This document shows positions 9,509 through 18,118 of a stretch of 64,000 bases of DNA, piece after piece. Every line of letters begins with the position of its first letter. Positions within the stretch are counted from its first letter, which is position 1. The translations under genes were made by a program, and so were the position numbers. The notes beneath the pieces were generated by a model that was not told the DNA's origin, searched no databases, and saw nothing but the letters and a program-made list of their open reading frames with translations. Source of the stretch: Paenibacillus massiliensis 2301065 = DSM 16942 (GTDB lineage Bacteria; Bacillota; Bacilli; Paenibacillales; Paenibacillaceae); assembly GCF_000377505.1 (NCBI RefSeq), contig NZ_KB898185.1, positions 496,001 to 560,000 on the forward strand. The letters are read 5' to 3'.

Positions 9509-10390
9509 CTACGAATACTGAATCGTCTCCTTGCTCGCCGTCGCCCGGCGAATGATCCACGTCACGATGAGACAAATCAGTAACAAGAAAAATGCGATAG
9601 CACTTCCATATCCAAAATCATAGGCACGGAACGCTGTCAAATACATGTAAGATGCCATCACCTCACTCGCTCCATTTGGCCCACCGCCTGTCATGACATA
9701 GATGAGGTCAAAATATTTCAAGGAGCCGACGACGGCCAGCACGATCGTCACCTTGATAACCTCCAGCATGAGCGGGAGCCGGATGCGCAAGGCAATTTGC
9801 AAAGACGTTGCACCGTCAATTCGTGCGGCTTCCTCCAGCGTGGAGGGGATATTCTTCAGTCCAGCATAATAGATCAGAATATAAAAGCCCGCATATTGCC
9901 ATAAAATCGGTACGAATAGCGCATACAGCACAAGATTAGGCTCGGCCAGCCATGCTGGTGGATTCGCGATCCCCATCGTCTCCAGCAGGCTGTTCACAAT
10001 CCCGTTCGTCGGATGGTACATACGCAGCCAGAGCTGGGCAATAGCTACGGAGGACAGAAGCATCGGAATCAGATAGATTTTACGAAATAGATTGGCCCCC
10101 TTAATCCGGGAAGCCAACACCATGGCTACTGCCAGATAGATGATTAGACTTACTGCCGAGAATAGTGCGAGCAGCAGCGAGTGCCATGCACTGGCCCAGA
10201 ACTTGTCGTCGGTGAGCAGTGCTGTATAATTCTCCAAACCGATAAAAGTCAGAGCCCCAATCCCATTCCAATTATGCAGTCCATAATATGCGGTAAGGAG
10301 GATCGGTATGTAGACGATTCCCAGAATGATGAGCAAGGCAGGAAGTACATACAAGGTAATGATCTTCTTGTTGGACATGACTTTATCCAA
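9509..10390 (-). CDS. Carbohydrate ABC transporter permease (MalF/CUT1 type)
   Basis: About 293 residues, six membrane helices and the EAA loop EEAARIDGATSLQIALRIRLP. It is the first permease of the importer whose binding protein is encoded upstream. The start is taken as TTG (LDKVMSNKK) because AAGGAG lies 10 bases before it; the ATG four codons later (10378) is possible but too far from that site. A longer frame to 10510 has non-permease sequence at its front and is rejected. Gap to the next permease is about 110 bases. Confidence 0.9.
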   Translation of the reverse strand: MDKVMSNKKIITLYVLPALLIILGIVYIPILLTAYYGLHNWNGIGALTFIGLENYTALLTDDKFWASAWHSLLLALFSAVSLIIYLAVAMVLASRIKGANLFRKIYLIPMLLSSVAIAQLWLRMYHPTNGIVNSLLETMGIANPPAWLAEPNLVLYALFVPILWQYAGFYILIYYAGLKNIPSTLEEAARIDGATSLQIALRIRLPLMLEVIKVTIVLAVVGSLKYFDLIYVMTGGGPNGASEVMASYMYLTAFRAYDFGYGSAIAFFLLLICLIVTWIIRRATASKETIQYS

Positions 10391-10542
10391 TATACTCAGA
10401 CTCCTTTCTCCGTGCTGGCCCTTGGCAGGTCGATATGGTGACCATACTCCGCCAAGCGCGACCCGGCAACATGCCGGATCGGATGGCTCAGTCGGATCAT
10501 AACCTCTCAAGTGTTGAACTGATTATTTCCACAGCAGAGCGA

Positions 10543-10575
10543 TTGATATCAGGTGATTCTGGTGTTAAATATCAA
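10543..10575 (-). repeat. Stem-loop between binding-protein and permease genes
   Basis: Perfect 7-base arms TTGATAT and ATATCAA surround a 19-base loop, 30-odd bases after the solute-binding-protein gene stop. A second small hairpin (CCGGC/GCCGG, about 10473-10487) follows before the permease. There is no T-run; such stem-loops commonly protect the upstream mRNA and raise binding protein over permease. Confidence 0.45.
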
Positions 10576-10605
10576 CGATGTCTAGAACAAAGACCGAATA
10601 GCGAG

Positions 10606-11937
10606 TTATTTCTGCCCGGAATTGCTCTTGGCCATCGCCGCATCATGCTCCTCGGAGAATTTCTCAGGGGTTGCCGCCTTTCCGAATAGGGCCTGAATCA
10701 TATTCAGGTGTGTCTCAGCCGCATTGGCCTCCATCTGCACATCTGCAAACAATGTAATGCTGCTCGCCTGATTCATTTCTTCGAATAGCTCAATGTAAAG
10801 CGGAGGCAGTTCGAGCGTATCCGTATTTACTTTCGTGGCCGGGATGACGCCTGCACCTGTCACAGACTGCTCACCCCACTCACTCACGAAATACTCAACG
10901 AATTTCTTCGCTTCCTCCTTCACCTTCGAGTTCTCCGAGATGAACAGCCCGACACCTGGTCCGCCAACCCAGCTATTGATATTACCTTTGCCATCAGAGG
11001 CAGCTGGAAATTTGAAGAAGCCCACACTGTCACGGAATTGCTGTGGAATCTCTTCGTTCGTCGTAAAATTCGGCAGCTCCCAGGTGCCCATCATGTACAT
11101 GGCTGCCTTGCCATTGAGGAACTCGGACTTGGCTTCTTCATTGGACAAACCGTTAAAACCTTTTACAAAAGCATTCATATCCACCAGCGTCTGTACCTCA
11201 TTAGCTGCCTGAAGTAATGCGGGGTCGTTGAAGCTATTTTTTCCTTGAATGGCACCTGCCAGTGTCTCCTGGCCACCAAGCCGGTCAGCCAAATACATAT
11301 ACCACAGTGAACCTGTCCAGCGATCCTTGTTACCCAGCGCAATCGGAGCCATCCCTTGATCCGCCAACGTTTTCACTACATTCTTGAACTGGTCATACGT
11401 CTCGGGTACCTCCACACCATACTGTTGAAAGATTGCTTTGTTGTAATACACAGGTGCAATATTGAATTCCAGCGGCAAGGCATACGTCTTGCCATCCACT
11501 GCATAAGCCTCCGTCGTGCCCGCTACGAACCTGCCATTCAGCTCTCCGACGAGCAAATCATCCATGGGTGTGAACAGGCCTCCTTCTACATATGGTTTCA
11601 GAAATCCAGCAGCCCAAGTGACTCCCACATCCGGCAGTTCATTTGAGGCGGAGAGCACCTTTAGCTTGTTCTTGTATTGCTCATTATCGAGCACCTCCTG
11701 CTTGATCGTTACATTCGGATGCTCCTTCTGATACTCGTCAATAATTTGATTCACGATTTTGTTCTGTCCTGCGGACACGCCTGCTGGCCATAAATGCATG
11801 AAGTTCACCGTCACTTGATTGCCTTCATTGCTGCCTGAGCCTTCACCTCCAGAATCACTACCTGCACTACCACAGCCAGCTACAACCAAAGTAAGGCACC
11901 AGATGAGGAGAAGAATCGTCCACTTTTTGTTGAACAT
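10606..11937 (-). CDS. Extracellular sugar-binding lipoprotein of an ABC importer
   Basis: About 443 residues, family 1 solute-binding protein. The signal peptide MFNKKWTILLLIWCLTL ends in the lipobox VAGC, so Cys22 is the likely lipidated residue, followed by a Gly/Ser-rich linker. The mature part has the fold cues of sugar-binding proteins (VTIKQEVLDNEQY, PDVGVTWAAGF, FLNGKAAMYMMGTWELP). The start at 11937 follows AAGGGG; an upstream frame start lacks a signal peptide start. It heads an operon with two permeases, directly downstream of a two-component system that likely controls it. Confidence 0.94.
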   Translation of the reverse strand: MFNKKWTILLLIWCLTLVVAGCGSAGSDSGGEGSGSNEGNQVTVNFMHLWPAGVSAGQNKIVNQIIDEYQKEHPNVTIKQEVLDNEQYKNKLKVLSASNELPDVGVTWAAGFLKPYVEGGLFTPMDDLLVGELNGRFVAGTTEAYAVDGKTYALPLEFNIAPVYYNKAIFQQYGVEVPETYDQFKNVVKTLADQGMAPIALGNKDRWTGSLWYMYLADRLGGQETLAGAIQGKNSFNDPALLQAANEVQTLVDMNAFVKGFNGLSNEEAKSEFLNGKAAMYMMGTWELPNFTTNEEIPQQFRDSVGFFKFPAASDGKGNINSWVGGPGVGLFISENSKVKEEAKKFVEYFVSEWGEQSVTGAGVIPATKVNTDTLELPPLYIELFEEMNQASSITLFADVQMEANAAETHLNMIQALFGKAATPEKFSEEHDAAMAKSNSGQK

Positions 11938-11974
11938 GCATACAACCCCTTTTCTCATGTATAATTGCGGGAAA

Positions 11975-12027
11975 TGTAACCGCTTCACCAAAATTGTAAC
12001 AATGTGCTACCCTCGAGATAAGGTAAC
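11975..12027 (-). promoter_or_regulatory. GTAAC direct repeats and weak cre-like site before the binding-protein gene
   Basis: The plus strand shows GTAAC at 11976, 11996 and 12023, the first two in the similar contexts AAATGTAAC and AAATTGTAAC exactly 20 bases apart. The minus strand at 11975-11988 also reads GTGAAGCGGTTACA, a cre-like sequence with a poor left half. Direct repeats two turns apart suit an AraC-type response regulator such as the one encoded next door. Function is inferred. Confidence 0.4.
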
Positions 12028-12073
12028 AACGATTAGGATTAATACCACTATGATTAGAATATTTCAGTACGGA

Positions 12074-12859
12074 TTAGATCTGCTTATCAGGGTCGGACAG
12101 ACTTTGACGATATTGACCTGGGCTTAGCCCTTCCAGACTACGGAACACCTTCACGAAATACCGAGCCGTCTGGTAGCCTACCTGCTCGGCAATCTCTGCT
12201 ACTGGCATGGATGTACCTACCAGCAATTCTCTCGCCCGCTGGACACGTCGGTGGGTGAGATATTCGCTGAACGTAAGTCCGGTCTGTTCCTTGAATAGCA
12301 CGCTCAGATAGCTTGAATTCATATGTAATGCATAGGCTGTCTCACGTAGTGATAAGGGGTCCTGTAAATGCTGATCAATATATCGAAGCGCCTCCTGCAC
12401 CTTGGTCACATAGGCCTTCTCCTGTCCAGCTGTCTCCAGTAGCTTCACATCAATTAACTGCTCCATGCGTATAACCCGCTGCATATTCTCTTCTTTGGCT
12501 AATGCCGCTTCTACCGCGCCTACGAGCTGTTCTTTATCCAAAGGCTTCAGCAAATAGTCCACTACACCAAAGCGGAGTGCCTGACGGGCCAATTCAAATT
12601 CAGAGTAACCGGAGATCACAATAATCGCTGGTGGACGAGACCTGTGATGAATGCGTTCAATCAGCTCCAGCCCGCCTAGCTCAGGCATACGGATATCGGT
12701 TACTACCAACTGTGCTTCCTGTGCCTGCAGCCATTCCAGTGCCTCTAAGCCGCTGGCAGCAGTCTCAATCCGGCAACGCCCAGAGGACCAGGTGCTTATG
12801 GTCTTTTTAACCCCTTCACGTGTCCTTGGTTCATCATCTACGATCAGAATTGTCTTCAT
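12074..12859 (-). CDS. Response regulator, YesN/AraC type
   Basis: 261 residues. The receiver domain (1-120) has the acidic pocket VDDE, phosphoacceptor Asp55 in VVTDIRMPE and the conserved Lys in LLKPLDKEQ. The C-terminal AraC domain (about 160-255) has two helix-turn-helix motifs (LSLRETAYALHMNSSYLSVLF; MPVAEIAEQVGYQTARYFVKVF). Its ATG overlaps the kinase stop by 4 bases (ATGA), so the pair is translationally coupled. It probably activates the adjacent binding-protein/permease operon. Confidence 0.94.
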   Translation of the reverse strand: MKTILIVDDEPRTREGVKKTISTWSSGRCRIETAASGLEALEWLQAQEAQLVVTDIRMPELGGLELIERIHHRSRPPAIIVISGYSEFELARQALRFGVVDYLLKPLDKEQLVGAVEAALAKEENMQRVIRMEQLIDVKLLETAGQEKAYVTKVQEALRYIDQHLQDPLSLRETAYALHMNSSYLSVLFKEQTGLTFSEYLTHRRVQRARELLVGTSMPVAEIAEQVGYQTARYFVKVFRSLEGLSPGQYRQSLSDPDKQI

Positions 12860-14634
12860 ATCGCTTCACCTCTTCTACTTCCTCCAGCATGATCAGGGAT
12901 TTCGAAGGATATCGTCGTGCCATGTCCTGGTTCGCTTTCTATCCGTAGGCAAGGTCCACAATTGTCAAAAAATAACCGCAGACGCCGCTCGACATTGGCA
13001 AGACCCACACCACTACGTTTATTACTCTCTGTGTGCGCTGCGCTAAAACTAGCATACAGCTCCTCCACCTTATCCCGGTTCATGCCCGGACCATTATCCG
13101 TTACCGAGATGAGCGTATGACCCGGACGTTGAGCAGGAATAGCGCGTACGACGACTTGTCCGCGCTCCAGACGCTGCTCCACACCATGCCAGATGGCATT
13201 CTCGACGATGGGCTGAATCAGGAGCTTCGGGATTAGCAGGCGCTGGCTCGCCTCGTCTACCTCCATGGACCAGGAAAGACGATGCATGAGACGCATGTTC
13301 ATAATGACCAGATAACGTTCGACATGCTCCAGTTCTTCACGAAGCTGGACCCACTCATCGCCCTCTCGGCGATGAATAACGTAACGGAACAATCCGGACA
13401 TCGCCACGACAATACGGGCCAGCTCTTCCTCTCCACGTTCATCCAGCTCCCAGCACAGCGCCTCCATCGTATTGAACAGGAAATGCGGATGGATCTGCGC
13501 CTGAAGTGCCTTCAGCTCCGTTCTGCTCTGGAGGATTTCCTTCTGGTAGACGACCTGGATCAACTCATTCAATGAATCTACCATCTGATTATAGGAAAGA
13601 CTGAGCTCCCGAATCTCAACCGTTCGTGAGCTGAGAGGTATAGGATTCATCGTCCCTGAGCCTATTCCCCGCATTCCTCGAATCAAATACCGAATCGGCC
13701 GAATGAGCATGGTCGTCAGAATAAAGCTCAATATCAGAAACAATACGGCTCCAATCAGCGCAGATAGCAGGATCGACTGGCGTAGTACTGGAACCCATTC
13801 TGTCGTATAGTTCACCGGTGTCAGCATGATCAGCCTCCAGCCAGTGGGCTCCAATTCGTTGTGTACAGCCACATAGTGCTCTTTCCCGAGCTGTAACGTC
13901 CCCTGATCCCGCTCAGCTGCAAAAACATCTGCGGCGTCCACAGCAGAGACAGAATTCGCCGATAGCACATGCCCTCCCTGATCATATAGCCATATCCCTT
14001 CCCTAGTGACGGTAGAGAAGCTACTCGTAGCATCCGTTAAAGTGAAGTAGGCCTTATCTAATCGAATATAAAGATATCCACTGTGAGTGAAGGATTTCTC
14101 GACCAGACGTATTCTCCTTACTGCTACAACTGCACTGGCATCAACCGGATCTTCACCGAACCAGACCAGCTGTCCCTTCCCCGCATCAGCCTGCTGAATC
14201 CAGTCAGGAGGGAGCCTGTCCACGAGACTTCCATCATCCAGAGGAAGTAATCTACGATAATTACCTGTATAGATCTCCAGTGACTTGATGTCTGTAGCAT
14301 AAGCTTCATATTTGCTAACCTCACGCTGGAGCTGCTGGCGATTTTCGAACGATAGAGCACTGCCCTCCGCCTCCTGCATCAGCAGGCGCTGAACTGTAGC
14401 ATTAGTCGATACCTGCGCCGTCAGCGTATTGACCTGATTCAGCATCGCTTCCAACCTGCCCATTGTCTGCATGGAGGTCTGCTGGATGTGACGCTCAGCA
14501 CTGTTGCGGAGCAATACGGACACCTGCTTATACACAATCATCCCGATGAAAATAAGTACAATGACCATTACGAGCATAAAGCCAAGAAAAATCTGATTCC
14601 GCAACGTATTCAGACTGTTGATCCATCTATACAC
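12856..14634 (-). CDS. Sensor histidine kinase, YesM type
   Basis: 592 residues. Membrane helix 1 (about 14-35), an extracellular sensing domain, membrane helix 2 (about 282-305) and a HAMP segment (LIRPIRYLIRGMRG). The his_kinase domain has QIHPHFLFN with likely phosphoacceptor His384, then an HATPase with NAIWHGVEQ and DNGPGMNRD. This family senses extracellular oligosaccharides for AraC-type partners. The start is GTG (MYRWINSL), with AAAGGAG 9-10 bases upstream. It lies just after the terminator of the xylanase operon, so it starts a new unit. Confidence 0.94.
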   Translation of the reverse strand: MYRWINSLNTLRNQIFLGFMLVMVIVLIFIGMIVYKQVSVLLRNSAERHIQQTSMQTMGRLEAMLNQVNTLTAQVSTNATVQRLLMQEAEGSALSFENRQQLQREVSKYEAYATDIKSLEIYTGNYRRLLPLDDGSLVDRLPPDWIQQADAGKGQLVWFGEDPVDASAVVAVRRIRLVEKSFTHSGYLYIRLDKAYFTLTDATSSFSTVTREGIWLYDQGGHVLSANSVSAVDAADVFAAERDQGTLQLGKEHYVAVHNELEPTGWRLIMLTPVNYTTEWVPVLRQSILLSALIGAVLFLILSFILTTMLIRPIRYLIRGMRGIGSGTMNPIPLSSRTVEIRELSLSYNQMVDSLNELIQVVYQKEILQSRTELKALQAQIHPHFLFNTMEALCWELDERGEEELARIVVAMSGLFRYVIHRREGDEWVQLREELEHVERYLVIMNMRLMHRLSWSMEVDEASQRLLIPKLLIQPIVENAIWHGVEQRLERGQVVVRAIPAQRPGHTLISVTDNGPGMNRDKVEELYASFSAAHTESNKRSGVGLANVERRLRLFFDNCGPCLRIESEPGHGTTISFEIPDHAGGSRRGEAI

Positions 14635-14699
14635 GCGCCTGCACTCCTTTCCAATAGAACATCCTTATTCACGAAAGCAAGGGAATATGGCAGCACAAA

Positions 14700-14739
14700 A
14701 AAGCCTCCTTGCCTCCAATGTGCCGGGCAGAAAGGCTTT
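14700..14739 (-). terminator. Intrinsic terminator after the GH10 xylanase operon
   Basis: Minus-strand stem AAAGCCT with AGGCTTT, extended by an inner TGCC/GGCA pairing, followed by TTTTTTGTG. It lies between the xylanase gene and the next kinase gene and separates the two operons. Confidence 0.75.
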
Positions 14740-14867
14740 ATTGTCTATTTCTCCAGCCAAAGGACTCGTCCGCCAGCTGTGGTCAATGGGAGGCGAGCAA
14801 GCTAAGCACGCCTACAAGGGACCCTCGCGCTTTGATCCACACAAACATCAGAACGAACCCGCTCTAT

Positions 14868-15902
14868 TTATCTGCCTGTGGGGTGGTTATACCTTGCGAG
14901 CTGATGAAACGCCGGCTTGGGGAGATGGGACTCATCGAACAGGAACGGCCAGTTTTTTCGCCCCCGTACTGGAAAATCATCCAGCCATGTATAATCGTCT
15001 GCTGCCCCCCAGAAGGTTACAGACGACACATGCTGGCGATACTCCTTCAGCAGCTCGAAGACGTCCGCATAGCGGCGAGCCTGCAACTCCAGCATTTCTT
15101 CGCTCGGTTGTGTAAGATCCTTACGATGATCGTCGAAGCGATACATGGACATATCCAGCTCGGTGATCTGCAATTGCAGACCAAGCGAAGCATATCTTTC
15201 GATGGCTGCGCGGATTTCCTCTAGACCTGGCTCATAGAGATTCCAGTGCGCCTGTAGCCCTACTCCATGAATGGGTACACCCTGCTCCAGCAATGATTGA
15301 AGAAGCTTATGAATCTTCCGGCTCTTCTGCGGATCGGATTCATTATAGTCGTTATAGAACAACAGCGCGTCTGGATCAGTCTCATGCGCGTACTCGAACG
15401 CTTTTGCAATGAAGTCTGGCCCTGCAATCTCCAGCCAATGCGAGGGACGAAGCAGCTCGTCTCCTTCATCCGCAATCACCTCATTGACCACATCCCAGGC
15501 GTAAATATCATTTTTGTACCTGCTCATAACGGTTCTAATGTGAGATTTCATGCGCTGCAGCAAGGTCTCCTGATCCACCCTAGATCCGCTATGGCTCTCG
15601 AACATCCAATCAGAGGTCTGATTATGCCACACGAGTGTATGGCCTCGCATCTTCATGCCATGCTCGCGTGCGAAGGAGACGATACGATCTGCGTCCTCGA
15701 AGGTATATTCGTCCTCTGTCGGATGTACACTTATGAACTTCATTTCGTTCTCGGCGGTGATACTGTTGAAATGCGTCGCTAGCAGATCACGCTGCGTATG
15801 AATGGTTCGTGTGCTCACTGCCGCTCCAATCAGAAAGTCGTGTCTGAATTGCTCCTGAAACAGCTCCTTCAGCTTAGGCACTTGGCCCTTGTACTGCGAC
15901 AT
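14868..15902 (-). CDS. Intracellular endo-1,4-beta-xylanase, glycoside hydrolase family 10
   Basis: 344 residues forming a single GH10 TIM barrel. Catalytic Glu141 (acid/base, in WDVVNE) and Glu248 (nucleophile, in QITELD) are present, as are the substrate-binding HTLVWHNQ and ENEMKF segments. There is no signal peptide or carbohydrate-binding module, so it should act in the cytoplasm on imported xylo- or aldouronic oligosaccharides, like XynA2 of Paenibacillus aldouronate clusters. AGGAGG precedes the ATG. It is the last gene of the binding-protein/permease operon, 60 bases after the permease. Confidence 0.95.
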   Translation of the reverse strand: MSQYKGQVPKLKELFQEQFRHDFLIGAAVSTRTIHTQRDLLATHFNSITAENEMKFISVHPTEDEYTFEDADRIVSFAREHGMKMRGHTLVWHNQTSDWMFESHSGSRVDQETLLQRMKSHIRTVMSRYKNDIYAWDVVNEVIADEGDELLRPSHWLEIAGPDFIAKAFEYAHETDPDALLFYNDYNESDPQKSRKIHKLLQSLLEQGVPIHGVGLQAHWNLYEPGLEEIRAAIERYASLGLQLQITELDMSMYRFDDHRKDLTQPSEEMLELQARRYADVFELLKEYRQHVSSVTFWGAADDYTWLDDFPVRGRKNWPFLFDESHLPKPAFHQLARYNHPTGR

Positions 15903-15961
15903 CTAGATCGCCTCCTGTAGCCTGTATATTTCGAGCGGATAAGCTTATGACAGCATGCATG

Positions 15962-16897
15962 CTATCCCTTGACGCCGCCCAACGTCATGCCCTTCACAAA
16001 ATATTTCTGAAGAAACGGATATACGAGAATGATTGGCACGCTTGCTACAATGGTCATTGTGGCCCGAACCGAGGTCGGTGTGACCTGATTGACTCCACTC
16101 TCAGATCTGGCGAACTGACTGGCATAGTCATTCCCAGAATTAAGCGAGGAGTTGGAATTTTGCAGAATCTTCATCAGCTCGTATTGCAATGTGCTAAGCT
16201 CACCGTATGAGGAATTATACAAAAAGACATCGAACCAGGAATTCCATTGGAACACAGCCGTGAACAACGATACTGTAGCTAGTACCGGGACACATAGCGG
16301 CAGGACAATTCGGATGAACGTACTGAACTCGCCAGCTCCGTCGATACGTGCGGACTCCAAAATGCCCTCAGGCAAGCCCTCGATGAAGGAACGAATTACG
16401 ATGACATTAAATACCCCGATCAGTCCTGGAATGATATAGACGGCGAACGTCCCCAGCATACCGAGCTCACGAATGAGCAGAAAATTCGGAATGAGGCCTC
16501 CATTGAAATACATGGTCAAAATAAAAGCGATGGATACAAATTTGCGCAGAACATACTCCGGGCGACTGATCGTATAAGCGACCATAGCACAGCAGAATAC
16601 GGAGGTGAGTGTGCCAATAATCGTCCGCAGCACCGAGATGAGTGTAGCGTGAAAGATAGTCGCTTCCTTGAAGACATACTTGTAGTTCTCCCAAGTAAAC
16701 TCTCTTGGCCACAGATAAATACCGCCTTTGACCGAGTCATTCGCATCATTAAGCGATACCGCAAGTGTATTAATAAAAGGATACAACGTTACAACGATCA
16801 AAAATGTCATGAACACGATGTTACACGTATCGAATATCCGATCCGATGGTGATTTGAACCGGGCATGCATACGCGGTGCAGCGGATGTCTTCGCCAT
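15962..16897 (-). CDS. Carbohydrate ABC transporter permease (LplC/YtcP type)
   Basis: 311 residues, six membrane helices and EAA loop ESARIDGAGEFSTFIRIVLP. It ends in the family-typical FVKGMTLGGVKG. Together with the permease at 17019-17993 and the binding protein at 18119-19786 it forms an importer of the LplA/LplB/YtcP type, the kind linked to aldouronate uptake. GGGAGG lies before the ATG. The gap to the upstream permease (120 bases) holds a small hairpin. Confidence 0.93.
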   Translation of the reverse strand: MAKTSAAPRMHARFKSPSDRIFDTCNIVFMTFLIVVTLYPFINTLAVSLNDANDSVKGGIYLWPREFTWENYKYVFKEATIFHATLISVLRTIIGTLTSVFCCAMVAYTISRPEYVLRKFVSIAFILTMYFNGGLIPNFLLIRELGMLGTFAVYIIPGLIGVFNVIVIRSFIEGLPEGILESARIDGAGEFSTFIRIVLPLCVPVLATVSLFTAVFQWNSWFDVFLYNSSYGELSTLQYELMKILQNSNSSLNSGNDYASQFARSESGVNQVTPTSVRATMTIVASVPIILVYPFLQKYFVKGMTLGGVKG

Positions 16898-16992
16898 AGC
16901 GGTCCTCCCGTCGTTATTGTGCCAATTTCACTGTTACACTATCTTACCTGCCACTCCAAGCTTGCTCCCCTATCTGCCCTCATGAAGAGCAC

Positions 16993-17009
16993 CGTCTCAA
17001 ACCGAGACG
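16993..17009 (-). repeat. Small hairpin between the two permease genes
   Basis: CGTCTC and GAGACG form a 6-bp stem with a 5-base loop just after the upstream permease stop. There is no T-run, so it is more likely an mRNA-processing or stability element than a terminator. Confidence 0.35.
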
Positions 17010-17018
17010 ATTTGTATG

Positions 17019-17993
17019 TTAGAATAGCCTCTCACCACCAAGCCGCTTCGCGATATGATTCGCACTGAATAGCAGGATGAAGCTGACGATCGTCTTGAAC
17101 ATCCCTGCAGCAATTGAGAGCGAGAAATTCCCCATCTGAATCCCGTATTTCAGTACGAAAATATCGAGGTTCTCCGAATAATCTACGTTCATGCCATTTC
17201 CGAGCAAATATTGCGGCTCAAAGCCTGATTCCAGCAAATTACCGATATTCATGATAAGCAGGATGATAAACACGGGCTTAAGTCCCGGAAGTGTGATGTG
17301 CCATATTCGTTGAAAGCGCCCGGCTCCGTCCATCTCTGCTGCCTCATATTGTGCCGGATCAATCATCGTCATGGCTGCGAGATAGATGATCGTATTCCAG
17401 CCGACATTCTTCCATACCTCCGAGGCTCCTAGAATCCCCCAGAAATATTCACCTTTGCCGAGCCACAGAATAGGCTCCTGGATCAGGCCAGACCACAAGA
17501 GTAGCTCATTAACAATTCCGCCGTCAGCGGATAGCGCAGTTGAGATAATGCTTGCCGCGACGACCCAAGAGATAAAGTGCGGCAGATAGCTGACAGTCTG
17601 TACGAAGCGCTTGAACATAATGTTGCGCAGCTCGTTCAGCAGAACAGCAAGAATGATTGCCGTCGAGAAGCCCAGAATCAGATTAATGAAACTCATGGCA
17701 AGCGTATTGCGCATCACCCGGAAGAAATGCTCATCCTGAAACAAAAACACAAAATGCTGTAAGCCAACCCATTCCTGGTCAAAAATTTTCTTCGCTGGCT
17801 TGAAATCCTGAAATGCAATTGTCCAGCCCCATAAGGGAAGATATTTAAAGATGAACAGCCATATCAAAAAAGGAATTGACATGAAGACGAGCGTTCTCTG
17901 CTGTAGCAGCTTCTGAAAAAATCCCTTTCGGCTAGCTTTTACTTCCGTTAAGGTCTGATGCTGTACAGGCTCCAATGAATTCGCCTTATTCAC
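17019..17993 (-). CDS. Carbohydrate ABC transporter permease (LplB type)
   Basis: About 324 residues, six membrane helices, EAA loop EAAEMDGAGRFQRIWHITLP. The N-terminus has a polar extension of about 40 residues before the first helix, usual for LplB. I choose the GTG at 17993 (VNKANSLEPV) because AGAGGAG lies 8 bases before it; a TTG eight codons upstream would place that site inside the coding region. It is the first membrane gene after the binding protein in the GH10 operon. Confidence 0.91.
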   Translation of the reverse strand: MNKANSLEPVQHQTLTEVKASRKGFFQKLLQQRTLVFMSIPFLIWLFIFKYLPLWGWTIAFQDFKPAKKIFDQEWVGLQHFVFLFQDEHFFRVMRNTLAMSFINLILGFSTAIILAVLLNELRNIMFKRFVQTVSYLPHFISWVVAASIISTALSADGGIVNELLLWSGLIQEPILWLGKGEYFWGILGASEVWKNVGWNTIIYLAAMTMIDPAQYEAAEMDGAGRFQRIWHITLPGLKPVFIILLIMNIGNLLESGFEPQYLLGNGMNVDYSENLDIFVLKYGIQMGNFSLSIAAGMFKTIVSFILLFSANHIAKRLGGERLF

Positions 17994-18067
17994 AGCTTCT
18001 ACTCCTCTCTCTCCCAAAATCCGGTGTAGCCCCTCTCATGCCTTTTGAAGACATATCTTCACGATAT

Positions 18068-18100
18068 ACCGGGAAGCCCCTCTGTACGGGAGATCCCGGT
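18068..18100 (-). repeat. Stem-loop between the LplA-type gene and its permease
   Basis: Perfect 7-base arms ACCGGGA and TCCCGGT around a 19-base loop with further GC pairing, placed between the solute-binding-protein stop (18119) and the permease start. Same position and arm length as the stem-loop in the second importer operon (10543-10575). No T-run. Confidence 0.45.
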
Positions 18101-18118
18101 GGGCCTGTGAGCACTCGT

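Noticed and set aside
14618..15115. 165-codon plus-strand frame near the xylanase terminator
   Set aside because: It overlaps the terminator and the 3' end of the GH10 gene in antisense and shows no domain.
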